Positions 1 through 12,597 are shown, counted from the stretch's first letter. The stretch is 64,000 bases of DNA from Vespula vulgaris (GCF_905475345.1 NC_066593.1:2166774-2230773), one strand, 5' to 3'. Notes: a model not told the origin generated them from the sequence alone. A program made the numbers and translations.

Positions 1-595
1 TCCATTGCATCATACGGATATTCTTTTCTTTTTTTTCTTTTCTGCTCCATCCTTTTCACTTGTGCGCACTTTCTGGCTTTCTTCTCTTCTCCTTTTCTTC
101 TCCTTTTCTTCTCTTTCTCTTCTTCTTTTCCTCTTCTTCGCGAATCTCGATATATCCGCGCGGGACACGGGTAGGATAGAAAGAACACTCGCGCCTGTGT
201 CGGCTGGCACAGCCCTGGTGTTCTCGGGCGCGATTAAAAGTCCTACGGTAATGGACTTCGTTTGATTGCTGAACCGAATAATGACCGGTCGTGTGTCGGT
301 TCGTGTGCTGCCGAGTGGTATGGATCTGCTATCCGTAAGCGTGGACTGACCCTCCTCCAGTTAGCCGCCTGAAGTCTCGGTTGGTACGTGGACGCCGCGA
401 ACGCGAATTTAGAGTAGAGTCACCGTAATTCTAACACTCCCGGGAGTGTTCGGGCGCGATTAAAAGTCCTACCGGGGACTTCGTTTTATAGAACGCCGAT
501 AATATGATCACGCCGGTCACGCGAATTTTAAAGTAGAGTCCCCGTTAGCTCGTGGGTCCCCAGATGCAGCTACCTCCACGTGGTGGGACCTGGGT
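1..595. repeat. GC-richer block with an imperfect duplicated segment
   Basis: This block is clearly more GC-rich than the rest of the window and contains no convincing gene. A segment containing GGGCGCGATTAAAAGTCCTA near 228-247 recurs near 454-473, each time followed by GGACTTCGTTT. A second motif, CGCGAATTT plus AGTAGAGTC, occurs near 403 and again near 520. The two copies are therefore an imperfect direct duplication, with the second shortened internally. Between the copies is an 18-bp perfect palindrome at 433-450. The identity is unknown; it may be a satellite or a mobile-element fragment. Confidence 0.6.
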
Positions 596-654
596 CGGTA
601 ATACTTGCGATATATCAAAATCTAAATCTAAGTTATAAAACGCAAGTATTACCG
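596..654. repeat. 14-bp perfect inverted repeat (hairpin)
   Basis: The arm CGGTAATACTTGCG at 596-609 is exactly complementary to CGCAAGTATTACCG at 641-654, with a 31-base AT-rich loop. It lies at the right edge of the GC-rich duplicated block, so it could be the terminus of a small transposable element or a folded RNA. No coding potential is seen. Confidence 0.75.
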
Positions 655-1546
655 GGCGAATGGCTGCATATTCCATTGCTTTTCTATAATGTTTTCATTC
701 TAATTGTGACTAAAATTCTTGTATTAACATTCAGATTTTTGATTAATAAACGTTCAATATTTTCATTATAGAATAGTTAAAAATAATTCGATGCGGAAGC
801 AGTAATATAGAAGACTTTTAGTGTACATATATTATACGTATGTATTATTTAATCGCAAGTAATAACGAGCTACTTCTTGATGTAGAAATTAACAAAGAAA
901 TTAATATACGTTCATTTGTTTTAATTAATTTATTTTATTCATTTCTTTCTCACTGTTACTTCACGCATACTTCCACTCCATTCGTACAGATCGAAATATT
1001 ATATTATTGCAACAGAAATAAATGCATTTTAATTTATAAAATTGAATCTAACGTAAGAAGAATATTATCTTGAAGCTGAAGAAGTCATTGTATCACATCT
1101 TTTTTTATATACTATGGGTTTAATATTAGCATAGCGTAGCATAGTATAGCACAACATATGAACTTGTGACATTATATACATTCGTATCATTTCGTATCAT
1201 TCATAGCATTTTTCATAGTACATATTAGTGTAGAATTTCAAATGTCATACTCATTTGTTAAAAAAGTTAATTGTTTTATTTTCATTTACCCTAACTAATC
1301 TAATGTAGATAAATGATAAGCTCTTAAATATATTTGAAATTAAATTTCTTTGGTGTTCTATGTAAAAAAAGAAAAGAAAAGTATCTTACATAAGTATCAT
1401 ATGCAAATGAAATACAATTAAGTAGGTATTAATCCACTTAGTTTATAATAGATTTTAACTTTATCAAAACTAATTACACGCACGTATATATATATAGATG
1501 CAATTATAATCGAAAGTATTAGACGCTATTAAATAAAAATTGTTGA
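655..1546. other. AT-rich spacer downstream of the serpin gene
   Basis: AT-rich sequence with only short chance ORFs. It probably includes the 3' UTR of the minus-strand serpin gene next to 1546. Nothing else was recognised. Confidence 0.5.
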
Positions 1547-4013
1547 TTACGTATTAGGAAAATTTGGAGTAGGCGTGTTAATCGTACCCCAAAACAATAT
1601 CAATTTTGTAGGATTGTGTCTAATGAAAAATAGAAAGGGTCTGTTAGCTAATAACCTTTTTTGTCTACCATCTCTTTCTAAAACAACTGTAGTTGCTGCT
1701 GCAGCTTCAGTACCCTTTTCGTTAATATCAATGTCTACTTTATGTAATACCTCATCAGCATATAAACCAGGATTAGCTACGGTCGCGCTATTTCTAAGAT
1801 CGTCCAATCCAAATGATCGAAAATTTCTACTTTCAACGATACGGAGAAAATCGTCGGACATAGGTCTAGTTTGTCTTCGAACTCTTTTAACGTTATCTTC
1901 ATCGTCGCTTCGTTCAGTTTCGATTTCACGTCGTTTCCTTTGCCTTCTTATATTAAATCCAGTAGCCCATTGTTCGATATTGTAACCGCGAGTATTGTCA
2001 GTATATTTGAATAAATGTTTTTTGTACATCTGCTGTCCATCTACATCACTACCGAATCTTGAGAAAATCAATTGATCTCTGTTGTTCGATTGTCTATTTT
2101 GATTATTAAAACTTTTATTGGATCTGGTAGAATTCGTGGATGATATAGCTTCTAGATTTGGTACTGCGTTTGCAATCAGTTCTCCTGAACCTGGTGATAA
2201 CAAACTCAAGTCTGCCGCTGCTGGATTAAATAGAGATGTTAAACCTAAACTCTCGAGTACTTTTTTTAATTTTAAAGAACTAGTAATCTTCATTTTAGGC
2301 ATCCCTATTATAGTGGTTTGATTTCGCATATTTTCAATTAAATATTCAATGATCTCTGGTGTCAGTGTCCTTTCAAATTCGCCTAATGCTCTTGCACCTT
2401 CTGCCTTAGGTAACATAATATACATAGTAGTCTAAAAATAAGAAGAAGATGTTAATCCTATTGTATGATGTACAAAATGAATAAAACAAATAAACCTCTA
2501 ACTTACATCTAATCCTTTATATGGTAGACCAACAATTTTAACGCCATAATTTTTATCTTCGTAGAAAGGAAAATCTCCTGCATTGTACATCATATCAACT
2601 AGGATCTGTTGGTTCGGTTCGATGGAAAATACTTTTCTACCAGTAGCCCCCTTTATAAAATATCTATTCCATTCGGCATTGAAATATAATGCCGAAGCTA
2701 TGATCACTTTCGTGGCAGCTGATGGTACATCATTTAAAATAGTTGAAATCTTTCCGTTTGTTTTTTCTTTTACCCATGCGTTTATTTTGTCTTGTGCTTC
2801 CTTTCCTCTTTCTTGAAAATCGACATTCATTACTGCACTTTGGTATACATCTTCGCTGATTGTCCTAAATTCTGGTCGAATTGGAAAACCTTCCTGATAA
2901 TGTCATTAAAAAAAGTATACATTATTTTCAAATAAGAAAAAGAAATTTTATGTAAACAAAAAAGTCCAAAAGCTTTTTTCATACCTGCAAGAAAATTGCA
3001 CTAGCAATGTCTATAATCCTCGTAGATTCAAGAACTTTCTCGTGAACTACGGAAATCAATAATCCGAACATTTGATGAACGAGTTCTGAATGCGTAGAAA
3101 TGTCTACTCCCGTAGCAAGTCCAAGGATTCTGGATACCTCTTCGAAAGTTATTCCAGCTGATCCTAAATGAACTAATGCGAGAGATCCAGCAATATTAAG
3201 TGGCGAGAATACTATATTATCTTTTTCGTCTTTTACTGATGCCAGATTGTTAGCGTATATTACGTTTTGGATATTTAGAGCTAATTTCGTGACGCCTTTC
3301 GAGATTATGTCATTCACCTGAAGAAGAAAATACATAATGTTTCAATGAATGAAAAATCGAACGTTTCGATTAGGAAACGAAATCAGTTTAATGAGAAAAT
3401 ATTCATATAATCTTACTCGATAAGCCCAATCTAATGGCAGTGACTGAGCAAGAGGTGAAATCGGTGGTGCGATCGTATTAACGTTTATCTGTGATGCGGC
3501 TGGAGATAAGAAAGTTTCTTTCGGTTGTTTAGGTAATTGATTTACGATAGATGCCGATGATGGATAATAAGCTATGGATCGTGGTGGTACTGCATAATAT
3601 ATCATAGGTGCTGCTCCTGATGCATAATATTCCACGGGTGCTGCTGGTGCTGGTGCTGGTGCTGGTGCGGAATATGCCACGGGTGCTGCTACTGCTGGTG
3701 CTGGTGCGGAATATGCCACAGGTGCTGCTACTGGTGCGGAATATGCCACAGGTGCTGCTACTGGTGCGGAATATGCCACAGGTGCTGCTACTGGTGCGGA
3801 ATATACCATAGGTGCTGCTGATGATGCATAATATACCATGGGTGCTGCTGGTACTGCTGATGCAGCGTATGCGACATCGGCTGAATATGATCGTCGCTGA
3901 TTATTAGCATAGGCTGGATAAATCGAAGTCTTCGTATATTCATACTGATCCGGATAAATCAATTGCGATTTACCTAGGACTATTAATCCTAGGAATATTA
4001 TAATAGTCGTCAT
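1547..4013 (-). CDS. Secreted serpin with Ala/Pro-rich repeat N-terminus and long insert (Spn28Dc-like)
   Basis: Four exons keep frame: 4013-3417, 3317-2985, 2893-2507 and 2431-1547, giving 733 residues. Residues 1-17 form a signal peptide (MTTIIIFLGLIVLGKSQ). Residues about 45-150 are repeats of the type AAPVAYSAPV, as in cuticular proteins. The serpin fold starts in exon 2 (VFSPLNIAGSLAL) and continues with ASALYFNAEW in exon 3. Residues about 521-660 interrupt the usual fold between the ADLS segment and strand s5A, and carry the basic clusters RRQRKRR (601-607) and KRVRR (621-625). The reactive loop has an intact inhibitory hinge, EKGTEAAAATT, so it is probably an inhibitor. Counting 17 residues as in antitrypsin places Asp693 at P1, with Arg692 next to it and RQKR four residues later. 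The conserved ending ANRPFLFFIRH follows. Inserted secreted serpins of the Drosophila Spn28Dc type restrain melanisation proteases; orthology here is inferred, not proven. Usual serpins are about 400 residues. Confidence 0.88.
3610..3870 (-). repeat. In-frame tandem repeat encoding AAPVAYSAPV units
   Basis: A coding minisatellite inside serpin exon 1. The unit, read on the plus strand as ACAGGTGCTGCTACTGGTGC followed by GGAATATGCC, is 30 bp and recurs nearly exactly from about 3719 to 3805, with degenerate units on both sides. The near-identical copies suggest recent expansion, so length may vary between individuals. Confidence 0.85.
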
Positions 4014-4312
4014 TTCTGAAAATGAATATAATTACATGCTTTGATTAAAAAAGAAGAGTAAAGAAATAATATTTTTTTTATTTTGTTAATAACAACAGTC
4101 TTTTTTGTCATCATAGTTGTTTTTAGCGTGAAACATATTCATGTTCTCTATCTGTTTGGAATGACGTGTTCGCGCAGTCAAATTAGTTTGCTTACAGGAA
4201 GTAAACATAGTACAATTATCACAATCGATAATGCTCTTTTAAATGCATTTAACATTTTTAATGCATGATGATCTAATGCATAATTAATTTTATAATTTAC
4301 GAATAGTCTTTC

Positions 4313-4315
<3 letters not shown>

Positions 4316-4349
<34 letters not shown>
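4316..4349. repeat. (CT)n microsatellite
   Basis: Pure CT dinucleotide repeat about 34 bp long, in the serpin upstream region. Confidence 0.95.
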
Positions 4350-4356
<7 letters not shown>

Positions 4357-4577
4357 AATATACGAAAAATGGTTTCTAATTCAAACTGATAAAAAATAGA
4401 AAAAGAACGTTATAATCAGAGCAAATGAAAATATAATGCTTTTATCGATCGCTTCTAACATCCTTGACTTTACCATTATACATAGATTTCACTATACTTT
4501 TATATGTGGATTATTGAACTTTAACTTCAAGTTAGAAAATTTTTTAAACATTTTATATATATATAGGTTGACTGAAA

Positions 4578-4766
4578 AATTCTTAGATCGGCCCAAACAT
4601 ATTAAGTGATTATAAAAACCAATTATTTTTTTTCGAGGCTTTATAATCTTGTAGTTGCATAAGATTTGTAGTTTTACGATCTGAAAAAAAGTTAGCTTAA
4701 AAAGTCTCGGAAAGAAATAATTGAATTTTAAAATCTACTTAGAATCTTTTGACTCATCTAAGAACG
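4578..4766. mobile_element. Short inverted-repeat element, family A (non-autonomous)
   Basis: The left arm contains TTAAGTGATTATAAAAACC, then AATTATTTTTTTTCGAGGCTTTATAATCT split by short differences. The reverse complement of the right arm reads similarly, with GATTTTAAAATTCAATTA followed by CCGAGACTTTTTAAGC. The outer ends share TTCTTAGAT. Related copies occur at 49262-49455, 57570-57745 and 58760-58982. It has no ORF and looks like a MITE that moved by a borrowed transposase. Confidence 0.5.
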
Positions 4767-6933
4767 AAAATGTCTATCCTGTATTTCGTTTTAACTTTTA
4801 TTTTAACTTTTATCTTATATCTTTCATCGATTTTATATACGTAAGCTTACCAAATATTGCAATAATACAATGCTTATTGTCTTTTAAAGTTGAAAGGTTT
4901 ACATTCCGATTGAGACACAATTAATGACGAAACATGTCATTAAATGATGATATATTTCGCAAGAAAGAAATGGCAAGGCCATGTATACATTATATATAAA
5001 GATATTAAGAAATTATAATCCATTTAAATATTGATAAAGTTTTAATGATTCGTATTATTCTAAAATTATACGGACAAATTATTTTTTACAGCTTCTTCTT
5101 CCTTTCCTTTCTTTTTTTTTCTTCTTTTTTTTTTTTGAATTAATAAAAACCAAAACGTGAAGAATAATGTGATGACAGTTCGAAAACATAATATGTCGAA
5201 TTATAATTAGTTTAGGATACAGCTAATGTAGGATGATGTAATTCATGATCGTAATCTCTATTAAATGATATTTTCGAATGGCATATTTCTTTAAGGAGTA
5301 GATACGAACGTATGGATGACCTTAACATTCTAAATGTCAGCTTAGTTCTTTGCCACCGATCTTGGTATCATGTTCTATTTTAGCCTGGATTATTCTTTTC
5401 TAAACTTGATTTAACTAGTTCCAAGTTTAATTATATAGCATTGAACTTTTTTCTAACTGTATAACAATTAAGTTTTTATACAGTTTGCAGCTGGCAGCAA
5501 TGACGAGGCTAATTAATAATTAATATTTATGAAAAAAAAAGAAAAAATTAATATACAAGATATCATTTTATGATACTTGATAAAATATTTTTAATCAAAA
5601 GTGTAAAATGCAAGTTATCAGATTGTATAAATTAAGAAATCTCAATGGAAATAAATTTTTAACATAACATTGAATAACATTGAAATCGTGTATAAATAAC
5701 TAGCTATCGAACTTGATATGCAACAAGGGAAAAGATCCTTGAACGTAGAATGGATGATACAGAGAGCTTGTAAAAGAATGAGTTATTCTTAAGTCACGTT
5801 CCATGCTTGATTGTACCTTATGCATCGTTGATCATCGCAATAATATAAGAACGTGACGATTTACCGTAAATACTATAGTAATTTATTAAACGATACGAAG
5901 AAAGGATACGCGAGAGTGCAATCAAAACAATATCAACAAAATATTTTACTAACCTTTTCACAGAAAAAAGGAAATATTCCCTTTCGATTTTACGTAGAAT
6001 CGAAAAAATTCGTTGTATTTATTTTCCAATCCTCGATCTTTTTTATATTAAAAAAAAAAAAAGTAAGAAAAAGATAAAAAAAACAATAAAATTAATATTC
6101 CTGATTTATGAAAACACACGCTGGAGGAAGAACTAAAATAATGTTCGTGTCCTATTTCACGATGGTCAGGGTCGAACGGTAATTTCACTTTACGGTATTG
6201 ATCTCTATCTTGATCTCAAATTGAAACGTTTTGAATCAAGAGTTGAATTAACGTAGAACGATTAATGATCTTATTTATATATCGCAAACGTTTTCTTATG
6301 ATATCTTTTTTATCAAGAAAAAATTCGCGGGTTATTATGTTGTGACGTATTTTCCATTTTAAAGATATAACTTTTAAATATTGTCTGAAAGAGATATATA
6401 CGCGCAAGAGAAAGACGAGAAAGACGTCGAGACGAGGTCTTTCCAATAGTCGACTGACTCGTTCGTGACGACGTGTATGTACATACACTCACGATTACTG
6501 CGTTCCATGACTCTTTCATCCCCTCCACGCTGACACTGATCGCCATGTGTGTTAGAAAAAGAAGCGTAGAGTTCCTTCCGTTCGCATGAAATGAAAAAGA
6601 GGTGACAAAAAAATACGCATAAGCATTATTTCGTCGCTTATCTTCGCTATCACGTAAATATTTTAATTTTTCAGATATAAGAAATGACCTCATAAATATT
6701 TGATAAAAAATAATTTGTTGGCAAAAAAATATAATTATCTTCTATGTTATCAACTATATTAATGATTTACCCGAACGATGTGTTCCTCCAATTGGTGAAA
6801 ATTTTTGTTTCTTTTAAATATTTAAATTTTCCATTGCGTATGACCGTGTAAAAGATAGATAAAAATTTGTTAATAATAAAAAGTAATTTGTTTTAGTCCT
6901 ATCAACTAATTTCAATTTTCGAACGTGGCATTG

Positions 6934-6964
<31 letters not shown>

Positions 6965-8056
6965 TCGATAAAAATTAGAATTTATAAAAACGAATAATCT
7001 TTATTCTTTCTGTTACTACGTTATTATGGACCACGTACTCACTCAAGGAAGATTTTTCCTTGCGATAAAAAATCGAAAACTGGTATTTCCCAGTCCTTTT
7101 ACGTTTCATTAGTTCCGTCACATATATAACTTTATATATCTATTTTTCCAACGAGTCCAAACAATTGGTGCAGTAAATTCTTCGCAACATCTTTTTTATC
7201 TTTTTCTTGAGATCTTACAATTACTTATATAACAAGAAGTTTAAATTCCTCAAACGATCCGACGATTTGAATATTTTTCTTAAATCGCAAATGCTTTCAC
7301 TTTTTGTATCTTACAAGAGTTATCGTTGGAAAGAAAATAAAAAGTATTGTGAAAATGGCACAATGTATTTGCATACTGCTGAAATTTCTCTTGATCGTTC
7401 AACTTCGAACTTATTTGACATATATGTATTCTGCTTTCACCGAATGAAAAAAGAAAGTGTACTAAATGATACGAATGTAATAATCCGATCGTAGAAAAAA
7501 TGACACTACTTAATTTTCACGATATACTTTTCTTTTTTTATTCGTGTTTAAAAAAAAAAAATGATTCATTTTAGTTTATGATTTCAAACTTGAACTAATG
7601 TTTTAGAAAAGAAAAGAATCGTCACGTAAAAATACAAAAGACATTGATTTTCTATGCATAAAATTAGCATACGAAAGTGATAAGTTTGAAATTATCATGT
7701 ATGAAATTACATTCGTTCAAGATTGGTCTACCCACGGAGATACATACATACATATATACATACACACATATATACGTATGTACGCACATTCCTAATACGT
7801 GTAACAATAGTTTGATTGCCCAGACTTCCGTCAATAGATAGTATGAATCGTCAGATAATATTCTTAACATGTCGCGTAGAAATTTCTCATGTCCCATGGA
7901 AACTCCGTTGGAAAGTCCAGAATTTGTGATCATGTCATTATCATTTCCTTTCATCTGTTTTCAATTCTTACGCAAAGAGATTAGAAAATATTTATCATAA
8001 AGCAGAGCTGTTTAAAGAATCTATTTATTGCAAAAAATTTAATTATTTTTTAAAAA

Positions 8057-8060
<4 letters not shown>

Positions 8061-8132
<72 letters not shown>

Positions 8133-8173
8133 TAAAAATTGAATTAAACAAAAAGTCAAACTACATATGTGTA

Positions 8174-8204
<31 letters not shown>
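8061..8204. repeat. (CT)n tract followed by (AT)n tract
   Basis: Near-pure CT repeat at 8061-8128, then an AT-rich linker, then an AT/ACAT repeat at about 8168-8204. It lies just downstream of the septin stop codon. Confidence 0.9.
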
Positions 8205-8380
8205 GTTTCATTCTTTCTCTTTTTCTTTGGTTTTTTTTTGTGCGCATAATATATCATCATTTTATTAATAAGTTATGTAAAACGTACGTCGTATAAAAAA
8301 GTCGCTCTTGTTCAACGTTAACATTTTACCAACATTGTTACAAATCAAAGATAAATAATCTACCGTTCTAACTGCTATTC

Positions 8381-8849
8381 TTAAACGTCAATAATACTGC
8401 TTCGTTTTTTATCTACATCAGTAACGTCCAAGTCGTTACCGAGACTTCCAACCCTGCCTCTCATTCCGATGTTATTTCCAACTTGTCCCGTTGCTTTTAA
8501 TTTTTCTTGCATTTGTGCTAGTATGTCTTGCATTCTTCGTATCTGGAAAGTAGAAAAAAATAAAATACAAAGTATTACTATCGACTGATAAGCGTGATTA
8601 ATAGATTCGATGAATGAGATTATAGTTATCTTATATTTTTGTAAGATGATAAAAATATAGAACGTAGTTAATAATAAATAATAAATATTAATTAAAAATA
8701 AATATTCTTAGAATAATTATTAATTAATTATACAAATTAAATTATACATTTTTATCCTTACCTCTTCATCCTTTTGCAGGAGCAATCTGTCCGTGTCAGA
8801 TATATTGTTTTCAAAATGTGGTCCCGAATCTCTTTTCAATTTACTATAA

Positions 8850-8890
<41 letters not shown>

Positions 8891-11800
8891 ACATACAAAT
8901 ATGTAACATGTTCATTAATAAAAATAATAATACGTGCGTATATGAATTCGTAATTTATTTTCTTTTTCTTTTTTTTTTTTCCTTTTTATACATTGTAATT
9001 AGTCGAATAAAATAAAAAAAAAAAAAGAAAAAGAAAGACAAACGAAAATATTCATCGCCGATGCATACAATTTTTTTCTATTTCTTATTTTTCTCCCGAC
9101 TCGTTATTTTTACTATTGATAATACAATCTTCGATTATATATACAGATATATAATGTATATATGTATTATTATGCTGTTGTTATCTGATACGATATAATC
9201 TGAATTATACATCGATGACCGTGAATTTTATTGTTAGCCGCTGAAACTATTAAACGTAGAAATGACGTTTGTACGTACGATTTTTCTAATAGAAGAAAAG
9301 AAAGTCTATTGTAAATTAATCGTCTCCGTTTTCTACAATATCATTGATTAAGCGTAAATAATTATCGGAATTGGATAAAATTTATTTCGTTGACTCATAA
9401 AAATAATGTGAAATCATACAATCAAGCTATTGATAAGTAAGTGTCATTCTAATACATAAAGCGTTAGATACATTATCCGAGAAAAGAGCGTGTTAAATCA
9501 AAATCAAACAAATCACAAAGCATAGTTATATGTAGTAATAATGTATGTTAAAAGTGTATGTTAATTTAATTCTTTTTTTACGTGGAGAAAGTTTCAATAT
9601 ATGTGTGTATATATACACGTTGAATTAATATTCATTTGGAAAAGAATGTCGAAAAATTATATTGTCTTAAGTTATTTAAGTCGATCCAAGGTCTTTCATC
9701 ATTTCAATATATGTACAATAGATTACGTGATCATGTTCAATTACATTGTGTTCGAATCATCTTACGATAAATACGATATCCTTCAATGAATTTAATTAGA
9801 TCCATTGAAAAAAAGAAAAACCAATGATCGTATGCAACTTAAAACACGTGATAGATGATAAACGATAAGATGACGAGATAACATATGAATAAGCGATCTT
9901 CCCTTTATGAAATTTTTTTTTATCAAATTCACTATTATTATTATGAAGTTTACTTTGACGTAGTAATTTTTTTCTTTTTCGTATAAATATCTTTTACTTT
10001 GACGGAAATAATCTTTTTCTTAAAAGAGTATCTCTACATATTTCTTTCCATTGACGCATCAAGCTTTAAGGATAGACTCACTGTATCGTTTACACAGTGA
10101 TAGCACTACACAAAGCCCATACCAGTCATCGTCGTGATCAAAGAAATGTTGTTTGTAATCTGTTTTATAGAACCAGTACTGAAGAGAATTGTATCGAACT
10201 CGTTTCACAAGTGGTACGTATATACTGCGAATATGACACAAATTTTAATATGGACTTGTTCTAAATTAAATTTAATAGAATTTTTATAACTATTGTTCAT
10301 TGTCAGATATTTCGATTCATTTTATCTTTATATTCATTGAAAAATTCTGAAGGAATTATTTGTATCAATAAAAAATTTCTTCCATTGTTTTTCACTGTCA
10401 AATAATTCATTTTATTTTCAAATATTTTTATCTCGGATAATATTGATAACGCTCTATGTATGATCGTAAGCATGCATAAATACGTATGTACCTACTGAAA
10501 TACAATAATTATTTACATGCGTAAATACCTCCGTTCCCGTATTGCTTGTTGTGATATTTGTGAAATGCATTGGGCCCGAAAATTCTCATAATGTACATCT
10601 TGTGTTACGTCCTTAAGATCTTGCATATGCGTTGATATCAGCATTGTTCGGAGTTTCACAAAGTCGCTGTGCTTTGGATTCTCGACTATGATCAAAATTA
10701 TAGTGTTGAAGAATATACGATAATTTTTGTTAAATAGATAACTGAAAAGTTTTTTTTTCTTTTCTTTGTTCTTTTTTTTTACTTTTCTTCTTTTTTTTTC
10801 TTTTTTCTTAAAGTACAACGAAAACCTATCAGAACAACATTTACAACGTTTTCAACCAATTGTTCAATATTTCCACCTAATATCTAAAGAGATATTAAAA
10901 CGCGAAAATATTCTTCTGCTCGATGATATAATTAAACTGCCGTTCAAAAAAGATCACTGATCATTATAATACACGTGATTGTTCCACTTACATTGTTTCA
11001 TCGGCGTCACACACCTGCTTTATTATATAAAGTACGTATAGTATTATGCAAGCGATGGTATAACATATAAGAAAGAAAAGGAAAGGAAAGAACAGAAAAA
11101 TCCAGCATAAAAGAGTTCACCTTCTACGACTCCCCATGGATATTGTCGACCGTGAACTTTTCTTCCTGCTACTTCCAACACGGTAGAACTACCCACGACC
11201 GCAAAAGGTATACATGCTTTCAATTCTTTATCCTGTTGTTTGAATTCTTCGTCTTCGTCGCTATCACAATCAGGGAATTGATATATCTATGTAAATACAA
11301 ATCAATTTTTACCGATATCACATCTTCATTTTTTCTTTTTCTTTCTTTTTTTTTTTTTGTTTCTTTTTTTTCCATCGAAACACACGGAAAGATAGATACA
11401 ATTTTGATATATATAATATAACATATTAATAATAAAAACAAAAAGTATAAAATAAACAAACGATGAAGTTTACCTGAATTTCATGTTCTTCTATATCAGC
11501 AAGAATTCGTTCCTTCAATTTTTTAACTTCTTGCGTTGTAAGTGTATCGGCTTTTGCGATTACAGGGACTACGTTAACTTTTCTATGTAAACGTCGTAAT
11601 ACTTCGAGGTCCAATTGCCGCAAACTGAAAATATTTTACAATTATTAGTACCAGTATAAAATTGAGAAAATAATCTCCTAGTGTTTTTTTACTTACCCAT
11701 GACCATACGGTGGTATAAAATATAAACAGCAATGTACCCTATTATCTTGAATATTTTTTCTATTTAATCCACTTTCGTCGGTGAAATATTGACGAAATTG

Positions 11801-12597
11801 TTCGTCGATATATGCCAGGCATGGTTTCCATGTGTCTTCGCAATTAACAGCATCTCCAAATCCTTGATATTCAAAGAAAACGTTGTCGTAAATATATAAC
11901 TTGTATAGTAGTATGTAAATTGTGCAATAATATGTAAATAGTACAATAATATGTAATTTGTAAACTTTTTCTTCTCGAAGTAGACAGCAAAAAATTATTT
12001 TATTAATTATCTAATTCACCTGGTGTATCTACGATCGTAAGACGTAATCTAACACCTCGTTCTTCTATATCCATCGTTTTTTTTTCAATCGTAGTAGTTT
12101 TATCAATGCGCTCTAAAAACAAAATTTGTTATAATCCGTATAATAAATATAAGGATGATTTAATAAAATAAAATAAAATATCAAAAGATTATATATTGAT
12201 GCATTCAATTAAATATGTACGTACAAACCTGAAGCATCTGGGATACGTCGTTCTTTGTATAAATCTCCAAGAAAAAGACTATTGATAAGCGTTGATTTTC
12301 CAAGTCCAGTTTCGCCTAATACCATCAAGGTAAATTCGAATCCTCTTTTAACTGATTTTCTATGTACTTGTTCGGGAAGAGTCGCAAAACCGATGTAATC
12401 CCTGTCTTATTAAACGGAACAAAAAAATAATTGAACATTAGTGTTTAATAAATTATGTAATTAAAATTTATTTTAAATATTATTTAGAAATTATATCATA
12501 ATTTTTAGATCGATATCTTTAACTCGTAAGATTATTAATAAAGAAGAGAGAAGATATATTTATAATAAAAATTAGTAAAGATCAGAAGAACTCACAT
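8381..12597 (-). CDS. Sep4: Septin, SEPT4/SEPT5 type (Drosophila Sep4-like)
   Basis: Septins are GTP-binding proteins that assemble into cortical filaments during cytokinesis and in polarised cells. The exons, 12597-12596 (AT only), 12401-12229, 12112-12020, 11862-11697, 11624-11474, 11286-11121, 10685-10529, 8843-8762 and 8542-8381, join without frame loss to give 383 residues. The P-loop GETGLGKST is at 30-38, DTPG at 87-90 and AKAD at 168-171. The septin-unique element with GRQYPWGVVEVENP follows, then a C-terminal coiled coil (KDEEIRRMQDILAQMQEKL). DTPGFGDAVNCEDTWKP, NRKNIQDNRVHCCLYFI and DLKDVTQDVHYEN match the SEPT4/5 subgroup better than SEPT2/Sep1, hence the symbol. The start was chosen because a strong donor (AAT|GTGAGT) at 12595 joins AT to G at 12401, giving ATG GAT; an in-frame stop lies upstream with no other Met. 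The intron 8844-10528 is the longest, and low-complexity tracts fill it. Confidence 0.93.

Larger units (their letters stand above)
4014..8380. other. Spacer upstream of the serpin and downstream of the septin
   Basis: About 4.4 kb without a supported gene. It holds a (CT)n tract at 4316-4349, an inverted-repeat element at 4578-4766, poly-T runs (for example near 6930) and a (CT)n tract at 8061-8128 followed by (AT)n at 8172-8204. The right end probably contains the septin 3' UTR, with TTTATT (AATAAA on the minus strand) near 8262. An open minus-strand frame at 7664-7954 is discussed under findings. Confidence 0.5.

Noticed and set aside
6216..6693. Two overlapping minus-strand frames (90 and 126 codons) upstream of the serpin
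   Set aside because: Two overlapping frames with no recognisable domain, atypical composition and no splice partners; likely chance.
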